64,000 nt of DNA from Nitratifractor salsuginis DSM 16511 (GTDB lineage: Bacteria; Campylobacterota; Campylobacteria; Campylobacterales; Sulfurovaceae), in the NCBI RefSeq assembly GCF_000186245.1, contig NC_014935.1:124001-188000 (forward strand). Reading direction: 5' to 3'. Shown piece after piece: positions 7,392-15,633 of this stretch. A program made the position numbers and the translations under genes. How positions within the stretch are numbered: the stretch's first letter is position 1; each line of letters begins with the position of its first letter. Under the pieces are notes generated by a model. It saw nothing but the letters and a program-made list of their open reading frames with translations, did no database searches and had not been told where the DNA came from.

Positions 7392-8204
7392 TTACTCTTT
7401 TTCCTCTTTGTCCAGAATATAGCAGAAGCGCAGGCCGTAGAGAAAGATGGCCCAGGAGATGTAGATCCAGAGAAAGAAGAAGAGCAGGGTGCTGAGTCCT
7501 CCGTAGATACTAGTGTAGGTCTTGTTGTAGAGGATGTAGAAAAGAAAGCCGCTCTTGGCGAGATACCAGATGAGCGAAGAGATAAAAGAGCTCGCCAGTG
7601 CCGCCCTGGGGGAGATGTGGATCCGGGGCGAAAATTGATAGGCGACGTAGAAAAGCAGCCAGATGATGAGGTAGGGAAAGATGTAATAGACGTGGAGGGT
7701 CCCTGCCCATCCGACCGCTTCCAGGTAGCCTTTGATGGTCCGGGAGAGCCAGAAGGAGCTGCCCAACATGATCGGCAGAAAAAGGAGCAGGAAAAAGTAG
7801 GTCCGAAAGGCTTTGAGGGCGCTGCGCTGAGGGGTTTCGAAAATGTCGTTGACGATGAAGTCGTAATCTTTGAAAAAGAGGATCGCCGCGATGATCACAT
7901 AGCCGATGCCGATATAGCCCAGTCGGTCGGCATTGGCGACGAACTGGTCGATGTAGCGCATAATGGTTTTGGAGTCGGAGGAGACCAGATTCTCGGCGAT
8001 CAGCTCGTGGAGCCGGCCATAGGCGGTGTCGAAGATGGGCATATGGGTAAAGAGCACCAGGAGGATCACCATAAAGGGGATGATGAAAAAGAGGGTGCTC
8101 CAGCTCATACTGGCCGCATAGAAGCCCAGACGCTCGTCGAAGAGCTCTTTAAAGAAGCCTTTGATGAAGAGATAGTACTCTTCTATAATGGATGTTTTTT
8201 TCAT
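7392..8204 (-). CDS. YihY/BrkB family membrane protein
   Basis: 270 aa with about six transmembrane helices. The family is seen in FYAASMSWSTLFFIIPFMVI near the N-terminus, FSPRIHISPRAALASSFISSLIWYLAK in the centre and YKNKTYTSIYGGLS-like YNKTYTSIYGGLSTLLFFFLWIY toward the end. The start is the ATG at 8204 (MKKTSIIEEYY), with GGGAG upstream. A longer in-frame start at 8276 would only add translated repeat sequence. Function is unsettled; the family was once misnamed RNase BN. Confidence 0.88.
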   Translation of the reverse strand: MKKTSIIEEYYLFIKGFFKELFDERLGFYAASMSWSTLFFIIPFMVILLVLFTHMPIFDTAYGRLHELIAENLVSSDSKTIMRYIDQFVANADRLGYIGIGYVIIAAILFFKDYDFIVNDIFETPQRSALKAFRTYFFLLLFLPIMLGSSFWLSRTIKGYLEAVGWAGTLHVYYIFPYLIIWLLFYVAYQFSPRIHISPRAALASSFISSLIWYLAKSGFLFYILYNKTYTSIYGGLSTLLFFFLWIYISWAIFLYGLRFCYILDKEEKE

Positions 8205-8218
8205 AGGGATAAGCTCCC

Positions 8219-8255
8219 TGAGGAATGAGGAATGAGGAATGAGGAATGAGGAATG
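8219..8255. repeat. Tandem array (GAGGAAT)5
   Basis: Five near-perfect copies of the 7-bp unit GAGGAAT immediately upstream of the YihY start. It is the inverted partner of the array at 8663-8698; the two enclose the four-helix-bundle gene. Confidence 0.92.
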
Positions 8256-8262
8256 TCGGTGA

Positions 8263-8279
8263 GCATTGCTTCGCAATGC
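8263..8279. repeat. GCATTGC-ttc-GCAATGC hairpin
   Basis: Perfect 7-bp stem with 3-nt loop, 8 bp from the GAGGAAT array. Hairpins of the same stem sequence or a one-base variant lie beside arrays at 16369-16385 and 19468-19484. Confidence 0.8.
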
Positions 8280-8307
8280 ATTTTATTTAAATAGAAAAGT
8301 TTCAATC

Positions 8308-8682
8308 TCATTTTTGAGAGCCTTTGACCGTTTTGGTGCTGGATATCAGGAGGCGAAGGATTTCATCGAGATCTTTGTAAATGCTTTGGTACATCGTATC
8401 ATCAATATATTGCGATGCGTGCAGAATGCGAATCCAGTATTCGGTTTCGCTTGCTTCTTTTAAAGCGATAGTGAGTTTGTTGAGAAAATCCGCTTTTGAT
8501 TGGGCATATTTGCCTTCGGCAATCAAAGCACCAATTGCAGTTCCGCTTCTTAAAATCTGCTTTGAGAGGACATAATCCCGATGTTTATCCTGTAAGAAAC
8601 GGTTGAGTTTGATAATACGAAGAGAGAAGAGGAAGCTCTTTTCAGAAAGAGGATCGTTCTTTTTCGGTTCCTCATTCCTCAT
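8308..8682 (-). CDS. Four-helix-bundle protein (TIGR02436/S23, Avd-like)
   Basis: 124 aa, no membrane segment. The family pattern is clear: KSFLFSLRIIKL (15-26), SKQILRSGTAIGALIAEG (40-57), SKADFLNKLTIALKEASETE (62-81) and YWIRILHAS. Relatives include proteins in 23S rRNA intervening sequences and Avd, the pentameric partner of reverse transcriptase in diversity-generating retroelements. No reverse transcriptase is in this window. The first residues MRNEEP are encoded by the flanking repeat itself, so the start is uncertain. Confidence 0.85.
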   Translation of the reverse strand: MRNEEPKKNDPLSEKSFLFSLRIIKLNRFLQDKHRDYVLSKQILRSGTAIGALIAEGKYAQSKADFLNKLTIALKEASETEYWIRILHASQYIDDTMYQSIYKDLDEILRLLISSTKTVKGSQK

Positions 8683-8698
8683 TGCTCATTCCTCATTA
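8663..8698. repeat. Tandem array (CTCATTC), inverted partner
   Basis: About four copies of CTCATTC in inverted orientation to 8219-8255. The topA stop codon (8696-8698) is its outer edge, and the inner edge supplies the ATG of the four-helix-bundle gene. Confidence 0.9.
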
Positions 8699-10897
8699 AG
8701 TTTCGGCTTCCGCCGAAACTTTGTGTTTGCACTTGAAGCAGACATAGACATCGCCGCTTTTGAGGTGTTTGACCCCCATCAGGTAGCCGCATTCGGGGCA
8801 TTTTTTGTCCACCGGTTCGAAATTGGCGATGAATTTGCATTTGGGGTAGTTGGCGCAGCCGTAGAAGGTGCCGCGGCGGCCCTGGCGTTCGATGAGTTTG
8901 CCGCCGCACTCGGGGCAGGGGACGGCGAGCTCTTTGGGCGGGGTGAGGGGTTTGGCGTTTTTGCACTTGGGGTAGGCGCTGCAGGCGAGGAATTTGCCCC
9001 GGCGGGAGTTTTTGATCACCATCGGTGCGCCGCATTTGTCGCAGATCTCGTCGGTCTCCTCCGGCTTTTCGGGTTCGGTGCCGTCGATGTTGCGGCTGTA
9101 GCGGCATTTGGGGAAGTTGGAGCAGGCGATGAACTCCCCGTAGCGCCCCTTGCGTTTGAGCAGTTCTGCACCGCACTCGGGGCATTTTTCGCCGATGGGT
9201 TCGGCCATTTTTTGGGAGGGGATGTTCTTTTTGCCTTCGGCAATCTTCTCGATGAAGGGTTGATAAAATTCCCAGAGTACCTTTTGCCAATCCTCTTTGC
9301 CTTCGGCGATCTTGTCGAGGGTCTCTTCCATCCGGGCGGTGAAGTTGCTGTCGACGATCTCGGGGAAGTGCTTTTCTAGCATTTCGATGACGGTGAAGGC
9401 GATCTCGGTGGGGTGGATCCGCTTCTTTTCGATCTCGATGTATTTGCGGTTCTGCAGGATCGTGATGGTGGGGGCATAGGTGCTGGGGCGCCCGATACCC
9501 AGAGATTCGAGCTTTTTGATGAGGCTCGCTTCGTTGTAGCGGGCGGGGGGCTCGGTGAAGTGTTGTTCGGCTTTGATCTCGGTGAGTTCGACCGGCTGCT
9601 CCTCTTTGAGCTCAGGCAGGAGCCGATCTTTTTCATTGTAGCCGGTGATGCGGTAAAAGCCGTCGAAGATCAGTTTGCGGCCGGTGGCTTTGAAGACCGA
9701 TTTCTCTCCGGCAAAGAGGATGGTCTGGGTTTCAAACTCCGCTTCGGTCATTTGGCACGCCAGGAAGCGGTTGTAGATGAGGCGGTAGAGTTTGAGCTCG
9801 TCGGGAGCCAGGTACTTGGCGGCCAGCTTGGGGGTGAATTCGGTCATCGTGGGGCGGATCGCCTCGTGGGCTTCCTGGGCTCCCTTGGCTTTGGAGGCGT
9901 AGAATTTGGGTTTGGCGGGGAGATACTTCTCTCCGAAGTTCTTCTCGATGAATTCCCGTGCTTCAGCCACTGCCTCTTTGGCAAGGTTGAGGCTGTCGGT
10001 CCGCATATAGGTGATGACCCCCATCGTCCCTTTGTGGGTCTTGACCCCTTCGTAGAGTTTCTGGGCGACCATCATCGTCTTTTTGGGGGAGAAACCCAGC
10101 TGGGTCGAAGCGGCCTGCTGGAGGGTCGAAGTCATAAAGGGGGGCGGGGTTTTGCTCTTGCGCCGGGCGGTTTCGATGGAGGCGACCTTGAAGGATTCTT
10201 CCTTGGCCGATTCGACGATCTTGTTCGCCTCTTCGCCGTTTTTGAGGGTCATTTTCTCGATCTTTTTGCCCTCGAAGCTGTAGATATCGGCATCGACCGT
10301 CTTGTCGAAGATTCCCTTGATACTCCAATACTCTTCGGGTTTGAAGGCTTTGATCTCCCGCTCCCGGTCGACGACGATCTTGAGCGCCGCGCTCTGGACC
10401 CGGCCGGCGGAGAGGCCCTTTTGGATCTTGTTCGCCAGCAGGGGGGAGAGCTTGTAGCCTACGATCCGGTCGAGCAGGCGCCGGGTCTGCTGGGCATCGA
10501 CGCTCTGCATATCGATCCGTCTGGGATTCTCCAGGGCGTGTTGGATGGCGCTCTTGGTGATCTCGTGGAAGACAATCCTCGGCAGCTCTTCGGGGTCCTT
10601 GCCGATGGCCTTGGCGATGTGGTAGCCGATCGCTTCTCCCTCGCGGTCCTCATCGGTCGCGATGTAGACGGTCTCTGCCTCTTTGGCCAGCTTTTTGAGC
10701 TCTTTGACCGTGGGGGAAGCCTCTCTGGGGACGGTGTATTTGGGGATGAATTTCCCCTCCTCGACGGTAATGCCGAAGCTGCTTTTGGGCAGATCCCGGA
10801 TGTGTCCTTTGGAGGCGACGACTTTGTAATCCTTGCCCAGGAAGTTGCTGATGGTCCGTGCCTTGGCCGGTGATTCGACGATAATGAGATTTTTCAT
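8696..10897 (-). CDS. topA: DNA topoisomerase I
   Basis: 733 aa type IA topoisomerase relaxing negative supercoils. The TOPRIM domain starts at MKNLIIVESPAKARTI with the acidic TDEDREGEAI motif (81-90), and the catalytic tyrosine is Tyr297 in GVITYMRTDS. Four C-terminal zinc ribbons follow (CPEC/CDKC/CPEC/CPEC with paired CxxxxPKC or CFKC). A minus-strand extended -10 (TGCTACAAT, 10930-10938) precedes the start. Its stop codon is the first base of a tandem-repeat array. Confidence 0.98.
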   Translation of the reverse strand: MKNLIIVESPAKARTISNFLGKDYKVVASKGHIRDLPKSSFGITVEEGKFIPKYTVPREASPTVKELKKLAKEAETVYIATDEDREGEAIGYHIAKAIGKDPEELPRIVFHEITKSAIQHALENPRRIDMQSVDAQQTRRLLDRIVGYKLSPLLANKIQKGLSAGRVQSAALKIVVDREREIKAFKPEEYWSIKGIFDKTVDADIYSFEGKKIEKMTLKNGEEANKIVESAKEESFKVASIETARRKSKTPPPFMTSTLQQAASTQLGFSPKKTMMVAQKLYEGVKTHKGTMGVITYMRTDSLNLAKEAVAEAREFIEKNFGEKYLPAKPKFYASKAKGAQEAHEAIRPTMTEFTPKLAAKYLAPDELKLYRLIYNRFLACQMTEAEFETQTILFAGEKSVFKATGRKLIFDGFYRITGYNEKDRLLPELKEEQPVELTEIKAEQHFTEPPARYNEASLIKKLESLGIGRPSTYAPTITILQNRKYIEIEKKRIHPTEIAFTVIEMLEKHFPEIVDSNFTARMEETLDKIAEGKEDWQKVLWEFYQPFIEKIAEGKKNIPSQKMAEPIGEKCPECGAELLKRKGRYGEFIACSNFPKCRYSRNIDGTEPEKPEETDEICDKCGAPMVIKNSRRGKFLACSAYPKCKNAKPLTPPKELAVPCPECGGKLIERQGRRGTFYGCANYPKCKFIANFEPVDKKCPECGYLMGVKHLKSGDVYVCFKCKHKVSAEAET

Positions 10898-10929
10898 ATA
10901 TAAGGTAGCCTAGATGAAATTTTTCCGCC

Positions 10930-10935
10930 ATTGTA
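10930..10935 (-). promoter_or_regulatory. topA -10 element (TACAAT)
   Basis: TACAAT preceded by TGC forms an extended -10 about 33 bp before the topA start on the minus strand. Confidence 0.5.
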
Positions 10936-10941
10936 GCATAT

Positions 10942-10985
10942 AGTCGCAAGTCGCAGGCACGGGCCTTCGGCCCTCAAGTCGCAAG
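10942..10985. repeat. Dispersed AGTCGCAAG/hairpin repeat, copy 2
   Basis: Two AGTCGCA-type direct units, hairpin GGGCC-TTC-GGCCC (10961-10973), then AAGTCGCAAG. Compared with copy 1 at 3499 the stem has compensating changes (GGGGC/GCCCC versus GGGCC/GGCCC), so the hairpin itself seems to be conserved. Confidence 0.85.
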
Positions 10986-11002
10986 ATTGAATGGTGTTAT
11001 GT

Positions 11003-11039
11003 GTTAAGCGTTGAGAGCTGAGCGTTGAGCGTTGAGAGG
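11003..11039. repeat. Tandem array, GCGTTGA family
   Basis: About five degenerate copies of the 7-bp unit GCGTTGA. The same family occurs at 19431-19460. Confidence 0.85.
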
Positions 11040-11071
11040 ATTTCAAGCTCAGTCGTTCAGCATTCCTTACA

Positions 11072-11123
11072 ATTCTCAATTATTCGGTTACTCATTACTC
11101 CGTTACTCGGTTGCTCGGTTATT
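11072..11123. repeat. Tandem array, ATTCTCA then ACTCGGTT units
   Basis: Begins with ATTCTCAATT and passes into about five CGGTTACT-type units. Its outer edge lies 1 bp from the argJ stop codon. Together the three arrays fill nearly all of the topA-argJ gap (10898-11124). Confidence 0.85.
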
Positions 11124-11124
11124 T

Positions 11125-12318
11125 TTACGTTCTATACTCCGCATTGATCTTCACATACTCGTAGCTCAGGTCGCAGCCGTAGGAGGTGAAGCTGCCCGTG
11201 CCCATTCCCAAATCGCAGCGGATGCGGAAGGAGTCTTTTTTCATAATTTTGTAAGCCTTCTCCTCCCGCTCGGGGTCGAGTTCTCTGTTGTCCTTGTTGT
11301 AGATGAGCAGGTCGTCATAGTAAATGCTCAGTTTCTCTTCGTCACAGGCGATGCCGCTGGCGCCGATGGTGGAGGCGATGCGGCCCCAGTTTGGGTCTTC
11401 GCCGAAGAGGGCGGTTTTGACCAGCAGGGAGTTGCTCAGATTGGTGGCGGCGATGGCGGCTTCCTCGTCGTTGGCGGCCCCGGTGACTTCGAAAGCGACT
11501 ACTTTGTTGGCTCCTTCTCCGTCTTTGAGGATCAGCATCGCCAGTTCGAAGGTGATCTTGCGCAGAGCTTCGGCGAAGGCTTCCCGGTCGTAGGCTCCGC
11601 TGGCTCCGTTGGCCATCAAGTAGACAGTGTCGTTGGTGGAAGTGTCGCCGTCGACGCTGATCCGGTTAAACGAGAGGCTCACCGCCTCTTCGAGGAGCTC
11701 CTCCATCTCATCGGCCGGCACGGCGGCATCGGTGGCGATGAAGCAGAGCATCGTGGCCATCGCCGGGTTGATCATCCCTGCGCCTTTGGCGATAGCGGCG
11801 ATGCGAAAGCTCTGGTCGTTCTCCAGTTCCACTTCGAAGCAGAGCTCCTTTTTGAAACTGTCGGTGGTCATAATGGCCCGGGCCGTGGCATCGGAGTTTT
11901 TGGCGTGCCAATCGAGCTTGTCGAGTCCCTTGACAATTTTGTCAACCGGGAGGCGGTAGCCGATGACCCCCGTGGAGCTCATCACCGGGTTTTGGGCTTC
12001 GGCCTCCGCCGGCAGGGCAGCGAGGATCGTTTCGATGTCGGCAATGCCCGCTTCGCCGGTCATTGCGTTGGCGTTCTTGGCATTGGCGAGGATGAAATTG
12101 CCCTGGAAACGCTTGCCGTAGTGTCTCAGGGCGTGGCGGATGGGGGCCGCCTGGAAGCGGTTGGTGGTGTAGGTGGCGGCAATGTCGCAGAGCCGGTCGC
12201 TGCGGATAAAAGCCAAATCTCCCTGAGAGGGATCGGGCCGCAGGCCGCAGTTGATCCCGTCGCAGTAGAATCCCTGGACATTGGCGAGGCCGTTTTTGAG
12301 TGAGTAGAGGGTAAACAT
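11125..12318 (-). CDS. argJ: Bifunctional ornithine acetyltransferase / N-acetylglutamate synthase
   Basis: 397 aa arginine-biosynthesis enzyme that transfers acetyl from N-acetylornithine to glutamate. The proenzyme cleaves itself before the catalytic threonine, Thr189, in KGAGMINPAMATML. TGEAGIADIE, SSTGVIGYRLP and FGEDPNWGRI are conserved. AGGAG lies 8 nt before the ATG. Whether it also uses acetyl-CoA (fully bifunctional) cannot be told from sequence alone. Confidence 0.96.
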   Translation of the reverse strand: MFTLYSLKNGLANVQGFYCDGINCGLRPDPSQGDLAFIRSDRLCDIAATYTTNRFQAAPIRHALRHYGKRFQGNFILANAKNANAMTGEAGIADIETILAALPAEAEAQNPVMSSTGVIGYRLPVDKIVKGLDKLDWHAKNSDATARAIMTTDSFKKELCFEVELENDQSFRIAAIAKGAGMINPAMATMLCFIATDAAVPADEMEELLEEAVSLSFNRISVDGDTSTNDTVYLMANGASGAYDREAFAEALRKITFELAMLILKDGEGANKVVAFEVTGAANDEEAAIAATNLSNSLLVKTALFGEDPNWGRIASTIGASGIACDEEKLSIYYDDLLIYNKDNRELDPEREEKAYKIMKKDSFRIRCDLGMGTGSFTSYGCDLSYEYVKINAEYRT

Positions 12319-12346
12319 ACGTCTAGTCTCCTGGATCGATTGATCA

Positions 12347-12392
12347 AATGTGTTCTTCGGAGATCTCTGTCGAAGAATGATAAGGAATTATA
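12347..12392 (-). promoter_or_regulatory. argJ promoter and leader hairpin
   Basis: Minus-strand TATAAT (12392-12387) is followed in the leader by a 7-bp stem (TTCTTCG paired with CGAAGAA, about 12353-12377). The -10 is strong; a control role for the hairpin is speculative. Confidence 0.45.
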
Positions 12393-12453
12393 ACAGGGAA
12401 AAAGAGGGGAGTGTAGAAAGGCTCTTCGGATCGGAAGAGCGGGGTGGAATCGC

Positions 12454-12666
12454 TTAGGCGATGTCCGCTTGAGCCTGAGCGGCTTTTTTGCGCATAGTGC
12501 GCAGGGTGGAAGCGGCGACCTTGATCTTCTTGCGGGTACCGTCTTCGAGAGTGATGCGCACGGTGCGCAGGTTGGGAAGCTGACGCTTCTTGGTTTTGTT
12601 ATGGGCGTGGGATACGTTGTATCCGACCAGGGGGCCTTTACCGGTAATCTGACATCTTCTTGCCAT
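12454..12666 (-). CDS. rpmB: 50S ribosomal protein L28
   Basis: 70 aa basic ribosomal protein. It opens with [20 protein letters not shown], typical of L28, followed by [16 protein letters not shown] and [13 protein letters not shown]. The CxxC zinc motif of some L28 forms is absent. The 272-bp gap to the next gene (12667-12938) holds no gene I can support; it contains short hairpins such as CACTTT-g-AAAGTG and no repeat array. Confidence 0.95.
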   Translation of the reverse strand: MARRCQITGKGPLVGYNVSHAHNKTKKRQLPNLRTVRITLEDGTRKKIKVAASTLRTMRKKAAQAQADIA

Positions 12667-12938
12667 CGTTGAGCCTTTTTTCGATATTTTGTTTTCAGGG
12701 AAATGCAGGGGGCAGTGCTCCCACCCTAGAAAAAGTCTTGCGATTCTACAGAATCAACACTTAAGGGGAGCTAAAAAGGCTTCAACCGGAAGAGAAAAAG
12801 CTGTTTCACTTTGAAAGTGCCCTTTGAAGAGAGAGGATTCTTCGCTTGCTTTGCTGCAAAGTGTTCAAAAATATCGATGCCCCCTTCTCTCAGCTTTGGC
12901 TCCGGAGTGGGAACATCACTTACGTGTTGCCAAATCCC

Positions 12939-13739
12939 TTAAGGAAGGATTAGGGCACTCATATAGCCTACGACGCGGCTGGTGTCCCCGCTGGCGTCGG
13001 CGCTAGTGCGGTAGTCGAGGAGCTGGGTTTTCCAGCCGTGCTTTTTGGCGACCTCCACGATCGCTTTGATGCCGATGATGCCGCAGGCTTCGCACCCTTT
13101 CTCCAGGATCTCCACACTCTCTTCGGCCACGCCCGCCAGGCAGATGTTGTCGAGCTGCTTAGCCTCTTCGAGGGTGTAGAAGTGGCTGAGGTCGGAGCTG
13201 ATGACTACGACGTTCTCCGGATCGCTGAGGATCGTATCGATCAGCGGGACCAGCTGCCGGTAGTCGATCTTGCCGTAGATCAGCTCCACCACCTTCGCCT
13301 GGGGTTCATAGTGTTGGATAAAGGGCATCTGGGTTTCGGTGCTGTGCTCCTTGTGATGGGCCTCCGGCACGAACTCCAGGGGATACTCCTTGGTCAGCTC
13401 TTCGATGTAAGCCTTGTCGATTGGGAGGTTGCCGCAGGGGGTCTGGTAACTCTCCTGCATACTCGCGCTCACCCCTTCGAAATAGACGTGGTGGCTGGGG
13501 CCGATCACCACGACCCGTTTTGGCCGGCTGTTGGCCAGGATCCGGTGGGCGATGTTGGCGGTGAAACCGCTGTAGATATAGCCCGCGTGGGGGACAATGA
13601 TCGCCCGCGGCTTTTCGTCCAAAACGCTCTTATCAGTCAACGCCTCATCGAGGATCCCGTTCCAGTGTTCGATCATCTTTTCGATCTCGCTGCAATTGGC
13701 GGGGTAGAAAGCCCCCATATTTCCTGCAAGTCTTATCAT
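12939..13739 (-). CDS. amrB: MEMO-family protein, AmmeMemoRadiSam system B
   Basis: 266 aa, dioxygenase-like MEMO fold: PHAGYIYSGFTANIAH, VVVIGPSHHVYFEGV, EHSTETQMPFIQHY and ISSDLSHFYTL carry the conserved histidines. It belongs to the conserved trio with a radical SAM enzyme and AMMECR1, both encoded next to it here. The start at 13739 follows a strong AAAGGAG. However, the frame stays open upstream to 13847, where a Tat-like signal MRRRTFIKSLLLLFSSLSLFG begins, so an exported form is possible. Function of the trio is not settled. Confidence 0.9.
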   Translation of the reverse strand: MIRLAGNMGAFYPANCSEIEKMIEHWNGILDEALTDKSVLDEKPRAIIVPHAGYIYSGFTANIAHRILANSRPKRVVVIGPSHHVYFEGVSASMQESYQTPCGNLPIDKAYIEELTKEYPLEFVPEAHHKEHSTETQMPFIQHYEPQAKVVELIYGKIDYRQLVPLIDTILSDPENVVVISSDLSHFYTLEEAKQLDNICLAGVAEESVEILEKGCEACGIIGIKAIVEVAKKHGWKTQLLDYRTSADASGDTSRVVGYMSALILP

Positions 13740-13842
13740 TTCTTTCTCCTTTTTTTCAGTCGTTTTTTTTTCAGTCGTTTCCTTTCCGAATAGAGACAAA
13801 GAAGAGAATAAAAGCAATAGGGATTTTATAAAAGTCCTTCTT

Positions 13843-13882
13843 CTCATTCTCCATTCTCCATTTTCAATTCTCAATTCCTGAG
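13843..13882. repeat. Tandem array, ATTCTCC/ATTCTCA units
   Basis: About five 7-bp units (CATTCTC, CCATTTT, CAATTCT). The minus-strand copy reads GGAGAATG, so each unit offers a Shine-Dalgarno and a start codon. It touches the CTGAGAAC-cttt-GTTCTCAG hairpin (13878-13897) that covers the stop codon of the radical SAM gene. Confidence 0.85.
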
Positions 13883-13893
13883 AACCTTTGTTC

Positions 13894-14928
13894 TCAGGCC
13901 CATACCCCCTCGATCGCCCGATGGCATGCCGGGCAGTGGCCGTTCTCCAGGATGTTTTTCGTCACGTGGTATCCCCGCCGGACGATCAACTCCAGGCCGC
14001 AGCCGGGGCAATAGGTGATGCCGTCTTCGGGGACATTGCCCATATAGATATAGGCTAGCCCCGCCTCCTTGCCGATGCGTTCGGCCCGTTTGAGGGTCTC
14101 CAGCGGGGTCGGCAGCTTGTCGTTCACCTTATAGTCCGGGTGAAAGGCGCTGATATGCCACGGCGTATAGGGGTCGAGCTCCTTGGCGATGAAGTTGGCG
14201 ATCTTGCCCAGCTCTTCGTCGCTGTCGTTGTCCCCCGGGACGATAAGGGTGGTGCACTCGACCCAGAATCCCCCCTCTTTGAGGCGCTTGAGGGTATCGA
14301 GCACCCCTTCGAGCGATCCCTTGAGGGTCTTTTTATAATACTCGGGGTTGAAGCCTTTGATATCGATGTTGAAGCCGTCGATGATCCCCTTCATATCCTC
14401 GATCACCTCTGGCGTCTCCAGTCCGTTGCTGACGAAGACATTCTTAATGCCGTGCTCTTTGGCCAGCAGGGCGACGTCCCGGGCGAAGGGGTAGAAGATC
14501 GTCGGTTCGTTGTAAGTGTAGGCGATGCTCTTGCACCCCTTCTCCAGGGCCAGGGCGACGATCTGCTCCGGCGTGACGTCGTAGCTGCCGCTGAGGTCTT
14601 TGGTCTGGGAGATTTGCCAATTCTGGCAGAAGGGGCACTGGAAGTTGCACCCTACCGTTCCCAGGGAGAGGGCGAAACTCGCCGGCAGGAAATGGTAGAG
14701 AGGCTTCTTCTCGATGGGATCGATATTGAGTGCCGAGACTTTGCCGTAGACCAGGGTTTTGAGCCGTCCTCCTTCGTTTTTGTTGACGCCGCAGATGCCG
14801 ACCTGGCCCTCTTTGAGTTTGCAGTAGTGGCGGCAGAGTTCACAGACGATCCGGTCCCCCTCTTTGTGGTAGAACCCGGAATAACCTCTCTCTTCAGGCG
14901 GCGTAACCTTCTTTTCCATCGGTAACAT
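13894..14928 (-). CDS. amrS: Radical SAM enzyme, AmmeMemoRadiSam system
   Basis: 344 aa. The radical SAM cluster ligands are Cys94, Cys98 and Cys101 in CNFQCPFCQNW. An N-terminal cysteine set (CELCRHYCK, GICG) and a C-terminal zinc-ribbon-like pair (CPGCG, CPACH) flank the barrel. This is the PflA-related AmrS family. The start at 14928 is 7 nt after AGGAGG, which lies inside the end of the AMMECR1 gene. Substrate unknown. Confidence 0.93.
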   Translation of the reverse strand: MLPMEKKVTPPEERGYSGFYHKEGDRIVCELCRHYCKLKEGQVGICGVNKNEGGRLKTLVYGKVSALNIDPIEKKPLYHFLPASFALSLGTVGCNFQCPFCQNWQISQTKDLSGSYDVTPEQIVALALEKGCKSIAYTYNEPTIFYPFARDVALLAKEHGIKNVFVSNGLETPEVIEDMKGIIDGFNIDIKGFNPEYYKKTLKGSLEGVLDTLKRLKEGGFWVECTTLIVPGDNDSDEELGKIANFIAKELDPYTPWHISAFHPDYKVNDKLPTPLETLKRAERIGKEAGLAYIYMGNVPEDGITYCPGCGLELIVRRGYHVTKNILENGHCPACHRAIEGVWA

Positions 14929-14929
14929 C

Positions 14930-15502
14930 TCAATCCTCCTTGATTTTTTCGGCCTGGTAAGTGTAGATCACCGGGTGGGCTTCCAGGCAGTTGGGGGCCA
15001 GCCCCGCCTTTTGGCAGAGGGTGGCGAAAAACATATCGAAATCGGGCAGTTGCTCCCAGACGCTGGGCAGATAGGTCGCCTGATAGTTGCCCAGGCGCAG
15101 GATCACGCCGTCGATGCCGGGGCGGATCTTTTGCTTGAGGTCCGCGATGTCGGTATAGCTCAGCTCCCGGGGCGGGCTGAGGAGCGAGATCTCGATGTCG
15201 AGCTTGTCGAACTCCTCGGGCCGCACAGGGCTGAAGCGCGGATCGCTGAAGGCGGCTGCTTTGGCGTTGTGGATCAGGTCGTCGATCAGGGGTTGATGGG
15301 CGACGATGGAGCCGATGCAGCCTCTGAGCTGATGATTCTCATTGAGGGTCACAAAGGCGGCTCCCGGCTCCAGGAGCCAGGGGTGTTCCCGCACCAGCGC
15401 TTCCCGGTCCAGGAGCTTTTTACCGGTGAGTTCCTCGGCGATCGCTTTGCGGGCGATGTCGATCAATAGTTTCTTGTCTTCTTTTGAGAGTTTATAGTTC
15501 AT
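14930..15502 (-). CDS. amrA: AMMECR1 domain protein, AmmeMemoRadiSam system A
   Basis: 190 aa, first gene of the trio. LRGCIGSIVAHQPLIDDL is the signature of the AMMECR1 family (consensus LRGCIG), with FSDPRFSPVRPEEFDKLDIEIS and ILRLGNYQATYLPSVWEQLP downstream. Cytosolic; role unknown. A GGAGG-type site precedes the ATG, and the three genes run 15502 to 12939 with short gaps, consistent with one transcript. Confidence 0.93.
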   Translation of the reverse strand: MNYKLSKEDKKLLIDIARKAIAEELTGKKLLDREALVREHPWLLEPGAAFVTLNENHQLRGCIGSIVAHQPLIDDLIHNAKAAAFSDPRFSPVRPEEFDKLDIEISLLSPPRELSYTDIADLKQKIRPGIDGVILRLGNYQATYLPSVWEQLPDFDMFFATLCQKAGLAPNCLEAHPVIYTYQAEKIKED

Positions 15503-15633
15503 TGATTCCTCCTTTTTCTTAACTGAAACTAAAATATCATAGATAGTAAATATCTATTGCTACCTGAGTCGCATTATAAAAACCAGGTCGGGATCAGGAG
15601 GGAAGCGGAGGAGAAAACTCACCCTTTTCACGC

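Larger units (their letters stand above)
8219..8698 (-). mobile_element. Candidate element: inverted arrays around four-helix-bundle gene
   Basis: A GAGGAAT array and hairpin (8219-8279) on one side and a CTCATTC array (8663-8698) on the other are inverted copies and enclose a single small gene. The right edge begins at the topA stop codon. No transposase, target duplication or other recombinase lies inside. Mobility is inferred from the structure and from the recurrence of the same arrays elsewhere. Confidence 0.35.

Noticed and set aside
7392-8276. Extended YihY start giving MRSNAHRHSSFLIPHSSF
   Set aside because: The extra residues are translated GAGGAAT repeat; the ATG at 8204 fits the family and has a ribosome-binding site.
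8219-8698. Complete diversity-generating retroelement
   Set aside because: The Avd-like protein alone is present; no reverse transcriptase, template repeat or variable repeat was found in the window.
9413-10873. Plus-strand frame of 486 codons over topA
   Set aside because: Shadow of topA; Phe/Gly/Asp-rich translation without a domain.
12667-12938. Possible small RNA or gene between rpmB and the MEMO gene
   Set aside because: No SRP, 6S, tmRNA or RNase P signature and no conserved protein; only weak hairpins were seen.
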